Assembly: GCF_910596095.1 (NCBI RefSeq)
Contig: NC_056542.1
Span: 33,802,457 to 33,866,456 of the forward strand
Length of the DNA stretch: 64,000 bases
Direction: 5' to 3'
From: Thunnus maccoyii
Taxonomy: Eukaryota > Chordata > Actinopteri > Scombriformes > Scombridae
Position 1 is the first letter of the stretch. The number at the start of each line of letters is the position of its first letter. A program made the position numbers and the translations under genes. The notes beneath the pieces were generated by a model, which was given only the letters and a program-made list of their open reading frames with translations, ran no database searches and was not told where the DNA came from. Below are positions 22,375 to 33,000 of this stretch, in pieces.

Positions 22375-22902
22375 ATTGCTGAGATGGATAGCAAACTGAG
22401 GAATCCTCTTCCACTGAAGTTGTATCAGGCTTTCTACAGAACTGTCTCCAAAGGGACATGTGTGTCATGAAATGCAGTCCTCCTTTTTTCCTGTTTTTAT
22501 GACAGCTGCCCATACAGGACACACCCACTACCAGTTTGTCCTTTCTGTATCCTCCCTCCAGGTGATCCTGTCCTAATCTCCACAATCTCTGCACCACACT
22601 GGTATTCAGTGTCACATGTGTGGCAGCATTCCTTTACTTATCTGTCTACATCCTCTCTCATTGACTCCATCCTGTCAATCACTCTCTTACACCGGTTGTG
22701 AGCAGACTGCAGAAGATACTGAGTGATTTATCTTATGAAGTGCTGTCAGAGATAGTGGTGTTTCAGTTGAAAAGGTCATGGACTACATACTCATACAGAA
22801 AGCATTCAGAGTGCACATTATTTATTTATTTTAGATTTTAATAGAAATTGTCTTCAAACTTTGCAATAATAGGAAATCATGCTTATAATTTACAGTAAGT
22901 GA

Positions 22903-23110
22903 GCAAAGTTTATTTATATAACACCTTTCACAGACACCGGTCACAAAGTGCTTCACAGTCAAAGAAATAAAATCTAATACAATCAAAATAAATAAAAACA
23001 AAGACACCAGATAAAATATACAAGAAGAACAGGCATAACAGACAAATTAAAACATAAAAATACCACATGCTACCCAAATGTCTGTCTGAACAGATGGCTT
23101 TTTAGCTTTT
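22903..23110. repeat. Interspersed fish repeat ('tttatttatataacaccttt' type)
   Basis: Begins 'gtttatttatataacacctt' and continues 'cacaaagtgcttcacagt', a very common teleost interspersed motif, probably a LINE or SINE 3' region. It lies in the spacer between genes A and B. The rest of 22375-23442 shows no gene. Confidence 0.55.
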
Positions 23111-23442
23111 TTTTTAGCAGTATAGTGTTATTAGTAGTATAGTAATGATATTTTCGGATAATGTGCATTTCCAAGCATTCACACTTTTCCAGAGATACAC
23201 AGAAATTATAATTTACTACAATATTGTCACTCTTGTCCATAAGAGTAACAAGATCTGAACTAGAAGCTGTAGTGGGAAAAATATCAATAATTAAAACAAA
23301 ATCAATCAACATCACCACTAAATAAAAGAATGTTGTTTTTGCTCCATTAAAACATACATTAATCTATATTTTGAAACAAGTAAAATCCTGGTGATTATGA
23401 AAAAGTTATAAATAGACGTTATAGAAAAACAAAAGGATATAA

Positions 23443-24797
23443 TTAGCATCCTGAGGACACATTAATTGCCTTCATTACTGCCATTAGGATTGCTATAGTA
23501 ACTCCATAAAGTCCTTCAGAACCCAGAGCAGCTGTAAGGAGTCCAGCAGCCCCTAACACTGCGGTTCCCATCATCACCACACCAAGAACTGCAAAACTCA
23601 GTGCAGCCTCCAGTAACACAATCACTTCGCTTCCACTGACTTGTTCGATGGGAGTCTCTGAACTTTTCAGCAGCTCCTGGGCAAATGGCACAGCCAGAGG
23701 TACGACGATATTATTGAATGAGAATAAATCATTGTGAAGAGCCAAGAACACAACCCCAAACACCACCGCTGTACAAGACCAAAGCTGCTCTCCTGTTGAC
23801 ATGACGACAAGTCCCAGAGAGACCCCAGAAGCTCCAGCAAGGCCTGATATTAGTCCAAATACTCCTCCTGTACCAAAACACCACTCAATGAGACTGAGAA
23901 GAGGTATATGTTGGGCATCTACATCTAGAGTGTATAGGATCACAGCTGCAGGGACAGATATCCACAAAGACAGCGCTTCAGCTCTTTCTGCCTCCCTGAA
24001 ACAAACTGACATCACTCCTAAAAGAGCACCAATCAGTCCAGTTAGCATCTCCAGCATGTACATCAAAGATTGGACTGTGTAAAAAGTTTCATTAAAAAAT
24101 GGGTCTTCTTTAGAATAATTTTCAATCCCTCGTCCGAGGAGGAGTCCTGTCAAGAGTACCAGCAGAACAAAGCTGAGTGTTATGTATGTACTGGGCTTCC
24201 TGAAGGCTATTATATCAGCCAAGAAGCCCATCAGAAATCCTGTTGGGAGCAAAATCATGATGACAATAAATATTCCAAGTTTATTAGGATCAATAACCTG
24301 ACCTGAGAAGACTCCAAGGTGCATTGTCATGAATGTCACAGCAAGAAAGGTCAGAATTCTTATTGGATTAGCTGCTACTTGCCGCTGTTGTTTATATATG
24401 AGGAATAAGGTGAGGCTGAGGACAAAGCCCATCACACAGAGACCTCTTACTCCCAGAGTTATCATTGTCATGGAGGTTGATCCAAGGAGTGCTCCTGCAA
24501 TTCCACATCCCATAAATGCAGTTAGCCCTACACAGCCTGTCTCCAAGAAAGGTCGAGTTTGCTGCTTCATCATAGCAGCACCAGATCCCATCACTATTCC
24601 ACAGGCTACAGACAGGAAGGCCAGGGAAAGTCCAAAACACCCCAAGAGAGATGACAGTCCATCCAGACCTATGACTCTAACAAGACCATGAGCTTTAGGA
24701 TACCAGGTCACAGCTATCACCTCCATTGCTTTCTCTGCTGCCAGGTTCAGTGCAAAGCTTGCAGCAGTCACCTTCAGCAGCACTCCCAGTATTAACT
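23443..24797 (-). CDS. Large terminal exon of membrane protein B
   Basis: Follows the acceptor TGTGTCTCCAG. Open for 451 codons after the split codon, ending TAA at 23443. Confidence 0.85.
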
Positions 24798-25015
24798 CTG
24801 GAGACACAAAGCAACATTTTTATTGACAAATATGTAATGTTCCCTTGTGCCTACATGTATGTAGCGGTATGTACTGTACACCATGAGTACAACAAATCAC
24901 ACTGTAAACAGAAGAATTAAAGCGTACACTTCAGGCTGTAATCTAAATTGTTATCAACAAATCTAATCTTAGTAAGTCTCTCCATTGCCATATCCTCGCT
25001 AAATAACTTACCCAT
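23443..25015 (-). CDS. Unknown polytopic membrane protein B (452 aa)
   Basis: Not recognised. Exon 1 (25015-25012, ATGG) is joined to exon 2 (24797-23443), total 1359 nt with stop. The product begins MELILGVLLKVTAASFALN. It has about eleven hydrophobic segments spread over the whole length, with short loops. A luminal-type sequon, N-E-T, lies in the loop around residue 238. Charged loops are few (YKQQRQ, CFREAERAEA). The C-terminus ends KAINVSSGC. An in-frame TAA sits five codons upstream of the ATG, which supports the start. It shares its gene architecture with A (micro first exon, phase-1 intron, giant exon), but sequence similarity to A is weak by eye. An IRF-type site lies about 90 bp upstream. 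A related degenerate copy lies at 25779-26176. No known enzyme or transporter signature is seen. Confidence 0.8.
25012..25015 (-). CDS. First coding exon of membrane protein B (4 nt coding)
   Basis: GCCACCGGAATGG|GTAAGT: a strong donor and good initiation context (GCCACC nearby, G at -3 and +4). Only ATGG is coding. It joins in phase 1 to AG|TTA ATA CTG. Confidence 0.7.
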
Positions 25016-25105
25016 TCCGGTGGCTTTTTATTGGTCTGCACTCTACCAGTAAGCAAGTTCAAAAGTAAAACAAAAACTCAGTTGGTAAGAAGTTATGAGT
25101 AGGCT

Positions 25106-25116
25106 GAAAATGAAAG
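25106..25116. promoter_or_regulatory. IRF/ISRE-like element upstream of membrane protein B
   Basis: GAAAATGAAAG on the plus strand is an exact GAAANNGAAA core. On the coding strand it reads ACTTTCATTTTC, one base off the ISRE consensus AGTTTCNNTTTC. It lies 91 bp before the ATG and is followed by GGAAG, an ETS-like half. A single motif can occur by chance. Confidence 0.4.
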
Positions 25117-25778
25117 TGGAAGTTAAAATTTCACATATGACCAGTGTTTTAAAGGAGCCTGGCCCACAAAATATTTACCACTTAATCTCAAAGATGAACT
25201 CCTGATTTTATTATACCACCAAACTCTGCCCCCAAATCTGCTTTCTGTTTTTATGCCTCATACATCCATGACTTATAACTTAAAAAGTATCATTACATGT
25301 TACTGAGTTGTTTAATTAAAGGGATACTCCTTAGTGTTGCACTTCCAGATGGGGACCTCTCAAGAGACAGAGTGGGTAGTTAGCAGGCTGTTAAGTAGTT
25401 TTAGAGATCCTTACACATGACAACATTTTTGAGGTATGTCCTGCCTTGTGTTGACCTACAAAGCAAACATTATGCACATTTTACATCCTTTATATTAACT
25501 GTAACTTAATATGTAAATGTATTCATATGATTAGTCCCATAAGGTATATATAAGTCATATGTATAAATAGCTGATGATATTTTTGGAAAAAGCACATTTC
25601 TAAGCATTTACATTTTTCTGGAGCTATAAAGACATTTATTATCATAGTAATTATAATTGACCATGATTCTGTCACATGCAGATCATTTTTTTCAGGATAG
25701 ATTTATAAATCAAACGCATAAATCAATTTGAAAAATCTTTGTAATCAGGTAAAGTGATGACTTTATTAGTGTTCATGG
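25117..25778. other. Spacer upstream of membrane protein B
   Basis: AT-rich, no recognised gene. Confidence 0.4.
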
Positions 25779-26176
25779 AACACATCAGTTGCATTCATTA
25801 CTGTAATTCGGATGGCTAGCATAACTCCCAGAAGTCCTTCAGGTCCCAGACACAGCTATACAAAGCCATAGACACAGCTATACTAATGGGTAGCAGTAAC
25901 TTTTTTTACAAAAAGGTCCCCAACTCTTCCCCCAATACCAGTACTGCATAATAACAAAGTCAGTTTGGTGTTGATATGATGATAAATCCCAGAGACCCCT
26001 CAGGCTTCAGCAAAGCCTGATATTAGTCCAAATTCTTCCTTTGTTCCAAGGTACCACTCAGTGAGACTGTGAAGACATGTGTCATCTATAGAATCACTGA
26101 GACAGATATCCAAAAAGATGCTTCAGCTCTTTCTGCCTCCCAGAAACAAACTGACATCACCCCTAAAAGAGCACCA
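25779..26176 (-). pseudogene. Degenerate partial copy of membrane protein B
   Basis: Two blocks match the terminal exon of gene B in the same orientation. About 25779-25860 corresponds to 23446-23535 ('cattcattactgtaattcgg' against 'ccttcattactgccattagg'). About 25965-26176 corresponds to 23785-24035 (shared 'gcctgatattagtccaaat', 'cagctctttctgcctcc' and 'aaacaaactgacatcac'). The middle is shortened by about 130 bp and the frame is broken, so it is a dead tandem duplicate. Confidence 0.85.
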
Positions 26177-26960
26177 TACCATAGTATTAACAGAAGCCCA
26201 CCTCAGGCCAAAATGTTACCATGGCTACCGATCAGACACAAAATTCAAATAAACTAAATTTTCTCCAAAATGGCAAGACATGAAACTACAGTTTTTATAT
26301 AGAATAGAGAAAACACTTTAGGCTTTCAAAATATATAGCTCCTATTGGTCGTTGATATTGTTGAGAGAAAACAATCATTACAGTAGTGAAAAGGAGTTCT
26401 GTGAATCTGCACTGGATTGCTCCTCCTCAGCGACCGGATGTGTCAACAAACTGAATTTGAATTGTGAGAACCGAATGTGGAAGTGTCAAATACAGTTTCA
26501 GAGAAAACTAATTCAATTTCATAATATGACATTCAGTTTCAAGTTTATTTGAACTCAATCCTGAACTAATAAATTCAATTTCAAATTATGTGATTCATAT
26601 TCATTTTTTCAAGTTCAGCAATTAAAATTCAAATATAAATTATTTAAATTCAGTCTCTAGTGACACATATTTCTGCCCATACGACGCAAAGGTGAGATTT
26701 ATCATACGTGTTTTCAAACAGTGGTTCTCGGCTTTACAAGAGAAACAACTTAAAGGAAAAGAACCAACTGCTTGGGTTGGTAATGTTATGTTTGGTTAAC
26801 TTCCTCATCTGTGAGAAAGAGCAACATGTGAACAGGCTCAGCAACAGCTTTTCAATAAACATCATTAATGCGTCATCTACTAAATTATTTTATGCTTATA
26901 AATATTTTTTCAAAGTGTCTTATAAAAAGAACATCGGAAATTACACATTTACAATGCATC
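26177..26960. other. Spacer before rrp15
   Basis: AT-rich, with repeated 'aattcaatttc'-like words between about 26450 and 26660. No gene seen. Confidence 0.4.
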
Positions 26961-26965
26961 TTGGC

Positions 26966-27054
26966 CGACTTCCGTTATTTAGCGGAAGTTGTGCCCGGAA
27001 CGTTCACTGTAGTTGCACTTTGCGGAACTATTTCATTGTTACTCCACGATGGCA
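26966..27054 (+). promoter_or_regulatory. rrp15: rrp15 core promoter: paired ETS sites and a YY1-like start
   Basis: ACTTCCG (26968-26974) and CGGAAGT (26983-26989) form inverted ETS/GABP sites 8 bp apart, typical of TATA-less housekeeping promoters. The start codon sits in CGATGGCAGC, a YY1-type core (AGATGGCGGC-like). Confidence 0.5.
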
Positions 27055-27094
27055 GCTGTGTTGAGGACACATGTGCAGACTTCTGCTGAATTAG
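27049..27094 (+). CDS. rrp15: rrp15 exon 1
   Basis: [15 protein letters not shown] plus one base. Donor TTAG|GTATCG. Confidence 0.85.
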
Positions 27095-30000
27095 GTATCG
27101 TGAATTCGTTGTTACGCCTGATAAAAAATCATTTTTTCGGCTCGGAGCTGTAAGCTAGCTGTTTCTCGCTGCATTTAATGCTGTATGAGCTAGAAACCAA
27201 TGTAGCAATGTTAGCTAAGTTTTAAGTACATGTAAAAGCAACAGGAACACACTTAGCGTTCATATGGCAAAAATCGTCAGCTGTATTACATATATCAGGA
27301 CTGGTTAGATATGATTACATCTTTAAAATGTGAAAACCCGTCGATTTAACCATCTTTAATTGTCGATATGCTCAGAAAAGATGACTTATAATGTTGTGTT
27401 TGCTACGTAAGTTTTCATTCCTTAAAAAGTGGTAACCTTACTTCTAACTTTTCATGTGAATTGACGTTAGTCTTTTGTCTAATGTTGGTAATACCATAGT
27501 CCTGTTGAAGCATGGCAGTGATATCAGTCCCATAATGTCAGTGTGAGACAGCAGTTGGCCCAGTGAATGAACGTGCTTCTCTGTGTGACTCAGGAGAAGA
27601 CTCAGAGGACAACAGTGGGCAGAGTGACTGTGAAGGAGGGAGCAACAGTGAAATGTGGGATGATGCAGGAGAAGATGGCACAGATGGTGATGGAGGGAGT
27701 GACGGAGAGGAGGCAGAGGATGAAGATGCGGGTGAGGAGGAAGATGGTGACGACAGCAACGCCAACGCTGGATGGGCAGAGGCCATGGCCAAGATTCTGG
27801 GGAAGAAAACCCCAGAAAGCAAAACCAGCATCCTGGTGAAGAACAAAGAGCTGGACAAGATAAAGGAGAAGGAAAGAGAGGAGCAGCAGGAGAGAAAGAA
27901 ACAGGTAATAAACACAGTGAAGGACTCTTGATAGTAATACCATACCTGCCAACACTCCTGATTTATGCTGGAGTCTCCCTATTTTTAACACTTTCTCCTG
28001 CTGTGCTCCCGATTGGAAATTACTCCCATTAATCCCCTGATTTTATGTTTTTTACCTTTTCATTATCACAGCCAGTTTCTGGTACTGTACAGCATGTGTA
28101 CACAGCTGCTCTCTGTGCAGCCAGTCCTTCATCCTGTCCTTCATCCTGTCCTCTGCTGCTGATGTGATTCACTGCTGCAGGTGCTGCTGGTAGACAGAGG
28201 AGGGGCTGGTTTATCTCAGCCAGCAGTTCAGTTTACAAGAATTTGCCTAATGTTAAGATACATGGCAAACTCAGATAAACGCTACATACAGACAGCTTTT
28301 GCTGTGGTGCACTGTGGTTGTGTAAAACATACCAGTGGTGGATGGGACATGTCAGGCAAGGCAGTTGAAAATATTGCTTTTCTACATGTTTACTAGTACT
28401 TATTGGCTTCTACTCACAAAGGTTTTGTTGCACTTACAGTAACGAGTTCAAATTGTTCAAACATAAATGTTTGCAGATATGTAATACACTTCTTCTGAAT
28501 CACTAAAATCCACCAGTAAATTTGGCACACAAGTGATCCTCAACCAGTGCAGAATTGCAACGATTAGTCGATTAACGGGGCGGCTGTGACTCAGGAGGTA
28601 GAGTGGGTCGTCCACTAATCGGAAAATCGGTGGTTCGATTCTCGGCTCCTCCAGTCCGCATGTCGATGTGTCCTTGGGCAAAATACTTAACCCCGAATTG
28701 CTCCTGATGGCTGTGCCATCTGTGTGTGAATGTGTGTGAATGGCTGAATGTGACTTGTAGTGTAAAATCGCTTTGAGTGGTCGGAAGACTAGAATGGTGC
28801 TATAAAAGTACAGTCCATTTACCATTTAACTGATTGGTTGCCAACTATTAAAGTAATGGCCAACTATTTTAATAATTGATTCATTGGTTAGTCATTTTTT
28901 ACAAAGAAAATTTTCATTCCGCATTCTCTGGTTCTAGTGTCTTAAATGTGAATATTTTCTAGTTTCTTTAGTCCTCTATTACAGTCAAGTGAATATCTTT
29001 GGGTTGTGGACTGTTGGTCGCGACAAAACAAGACATTTGAGGAGAAAAAATCAACAGATGAATCAATAATGAAAATGATTGTTAGTTGCAGCCCTGAACC
29101 AGTGGTTCCCAACCTTTGTTCTTGTGATCTCTGAAAACAAAGCAGTCACAGGTAATGAGCTGTGTAGTTCATCCAAACACTGTTGGAGGCCAGAGGAAAT
29201 TTTAATATATATTTTTCTTTTCCATCACCTTGTTACCCATCACATCTATCTTGGAACCCCTTGAGGAGGGTCTCGACCCGCACATTGGGAACCATGGTAG
29301 TAGAATATCCACTTCTATAACTGTGTGCTTTTCAAAATAAAGTCCCTCCTGTCAAAACCAGTGGCTGATATCAAATTTCAGGGATTCAGGGAACAAAACA
29401 TTTAACAGTTACAAACATTGTAACAATCATTTTTATTCAGTCACTGTTGCTCCCCCCGTGTGTTTTGGCATTGGCTTAAAAAAATGACAAAAACTATCAC
29501 TTAATTATCGAAATAGTTGCTGATTTAATTTCTGTCAATGGAGTAATCATTGCAGATCTACTGCAACATCTGGTACATCTGTTGGAGTTGAATGTGAGAA
29601 TGTGCTCGTGTCTGTGTACAACAGTTTGACAAGAAAAGAGCATGGGAGATGATGTGCAGAGAGAAACCTGATCTGGTGAAGGACCGTGAGACTGAAAGAG
29701 CTCTTCAGAGAATCGCTACCAGGTATGTGTGTGTCTTTGTCCCACGAAGCTCCGTTAAACATCTAGAAACGAGTGCGATTCCTGATCCCAGTTTGTATTT
29801 CTCCGCTCAGAGGAGTGGTGCAGCTGTTCAACGCCGTGAGGAAGCACCAGAAAACAATCGATGACAAGGTGAAGGAAGTCGGAGGCTCAGAGAGGAAGAA
29901 GGCCAAGATCCTTTCCTCTGTCTCCAAGAAGGACTTCATCGACGTCCTGAGGAGGACGGAAGGAAGCAGCGGAGTCACCGTCAAGACTGAAAAGGACACC

Positions 30001-33000
30001 GTAAGTTCAAGAATTCTTTTTTTTTGGTTTTCGATATTAAAAATCTCATAGAATTCCACTAAAAACCTTTTCAGAGTCAGAAGGATCCACTGGAGCGTTG
30101 AGTGTACAAACAAACTACCAGCACAGCAGGGGTTCCCAATCCCCCCCCAGTCCTTTTACCAGTACCAGCCTCCGAACCAGTAGTGGAAGAATGCAACTCC
30201 ACACTAACGGTCATGTGTCCAAACCAAACTATAATCCTGTGTCTGTAGATGGGCACTTTCCAGCCTTCTAATTACTCAGAAGAGAGCACAATACTAACAA
30301 ACTGACCGACAATGAATGAAATAATGAGGCTTTGGACTCTGTGGCAGGTGCAACATGCATAAATACAGAAATAGCTTCAATAACCAACAGCAGAATAGAG
30401 CATCACCAAGACAGAATACTCATACATACATGGAGATGTATAAGCAATATGAACACCACAGCTGGTGCAGCCCAGTCTGCAGCAGAGGGGCAGCTTCCAG
30501 AAGCTGGCCAATCAGAACAGAGTGGGCTCATCATGAGGGGGGGATCTGTTTCAGACAGAGGCTGAACTGAGGGGCTGGTAGAAGATAAATAAGGCAACGA
30601 TATTCCTGTAGAGCCCCGGAATATAAATATAGACCTGCAAATATGCATGATCCGTTAAAAAAGTGATATGATATGAGTGAAAGTTGAACAGAGAGATTCT
30701 GACGCTATAAAAATGTACAATGTAAACACACACAAAACGATCATATCATCGCAACCCATCAGTGAGCAGGAAACAAGACTCTACTGTAGCCTCCACACCT
30801 ATCTGAATGTCATTCTGCCAGCCTTTCACTCCCTCAACTCCTCCACATTCTGACTGATAGGTCCAACTTCTTAGCTCTTTTGTTTTCAGTGGATGGTCAA
30901 CCTGTCCATTGCGATCCTCAAATAGTCTGAATACATTTTAGCTGGAAAATGAGCACCTGACAGTCACAACACTGTGATAGGAATTGTCATAAACAGTAGA
31001 AAGTCAGGGTAGACCTTTCTACAGGTCCACCACCACGAAGCACAACAAGCAAAAAAAAAAAAAATCCAATTTCTTCAATTTTTGAAATTCTTTTGAGCAC
31101 CATTCTTGTGACATTTTGGACGAATGCATTGGGTGCTTTTTCATTCAGTTTGACACTTGTGATTGCACCTGTAGGCTGCTGATGGTTGGGTGTGTTTGAT
31201 TTGGCTCACTTAGCGTGCTCTGGGGGTGGTATATTAAATCAATGATTAATTAAACAACCATTGTTACACTGAGGTATGCCAACAAAAACCTTTCACAAGC
31301 TGACCCCCCGGAGAGCCCAGGCCTAACACCCCATGATGCTCCACCAGTGCTCGGAACATTTGTTACCGGCCAAGAGGAGATCATATGATTCACCAAAAGA
31401 AGAAATGAATAATAATCTAACATGAAGGCTCATTTGGCAGTAAATACAATGAGCACTCACTGTTATGTCCCTCTTTCTCTCTCAAACAATGTCACTGATT
31501 ATTTTGCGTCAGAATCTCTCTGTTCAACTTTCACTCATATCATATCACTTTTTTGAACGTATCATGCATATTTGCAGGTCTATATTTATATTCCGGGGCT
31601 CTACAGGAATATCGTTGCCTTATTTATCTTCTACCAGCCCTTCATGCAGCCCCTCAGTTCAGCCTCTGTCTGAAACAGATCCCCCTCATGATGAGCCCAC
31701 TCTGTTCTGATTGGCCAGCTTCTGGAAGCTGCCCCTCTGCAGACTTCCTGAGACTGCGTCAGCAAACAACAGCAAAAGAATTTTACTTTTCTTTTCTTGT
31801 TCTTTACTTGAAATGAAAACTTCTCACATCCATCTGTACTTGTTGGAGCTATCATGTTGGATCCTTATCCAGAACATGAGAGCGGACAACCTCAGCAACA
31901 AAGATTATAGAGCAGATGGCAGTGTTAGTTCTGTACACGAGCAACAAGACATCATCTCATCAGGAAAGTAAAAAAACGTTGCAAACAAAGCAGTTAGAGC
32001 AGCTGAAACCTGGGCTTTGTCTTGCAGGGAGCGTTTTTACATTAGAGGTTGAGGTTTAGTGAAAATCCAGATGTTATTGTGAAGAGGGGGTCAGTGGCGT
32101 CTGTACTGCCTACGTAAACTAAATTCCTTTGGAGTAGATTCAGAGAATACTGATGTTTTATTCCTCTTTAGTGTAAATAAAACTTTTTCATTTATTTGCT
32201 GGTTTACATTCCTTCGTCTGATTGCAAGGTGTTGACATCAGCTCTAAACCACTGGCAAAAAACAAAGATCCCTCGTACAGCTTCATACTGAAGAGAGAAG
32301 ATAAGATGATCCTCTATGACTGATGGAAGCTGATGTGTCGTCAAATGTCTTATTGATCAACTGTGTGTAAAACAAACTGAAGGACATTTGATTTGATTCC
32401 AGAAGCCGTTAGACTTGTGAACAGCCTGATAGATGCACTCTTGATATTTTTTAACATGAAGAGCCTTTGTGGTGTTTGATGTTGTCTAGCTGTGGACTGG
32501 CTATATATATTTATATATATAGATAATGTGCTAGTGCTTCAGTGTCGTTGCTTTTTAATGAATCAGGCACATGTCTTCATGTCTTCAATGATCTCACTAG
32601 AGCTGCAACAAATAGTCAATTAAGCCAACTATTTTCATAATTGATTAATTGTTTGGAATCATTTTTTAGAGAAAAAAAAGTCCAAATTCTCTGCTTCCAG
32701 CTTCTGAAATGTCAATATTTTGTTATATTATATTATGTTACTTTGGTCCTCTTTGACAGTAAAGTGAATATTTTTTGGGGACAGAAGATATTTGAGGACA
32801 CCAACTATTGGAAACAGCATTTGACACGTTTCAACATTTTCTGACATTTTATAAACCAAACAAAGAATCGATTTTAATCAAAAAAATAATTGACAGATTA
32901 ATCAATAAAATGAGTTGTAGCTCTAGATCTCACACAGCAAAGCAGGAAGAGAAAAAACAATATTGGCTGTTTTAGTGTGACTGTCAAACATGGCACCGCC

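Noticed and set aside
24798..24807. GTG start for membrane protein B (reads ...SPELILG)
   Set aside because: The sequence is a splice acceptor (CTCCAG). A clean ATGG exon with a strong donor and an in-frame upstream stop lies at 25012-25015.
27538..27991. Antisense Ser/Leu-rich open frames over rrp15 exon 2
   Set aside because: Mirror of the acidic Ser/Glu-rich coding repeat in rrp15. No independent support.
28577..28660. tRNA-like A and B boxes suggesting a tRNA gene
   Set aside because: The sequence continues into a typical SINE body and is flanked by short target duplications inside a MITE. No full cloverleaf was made out.
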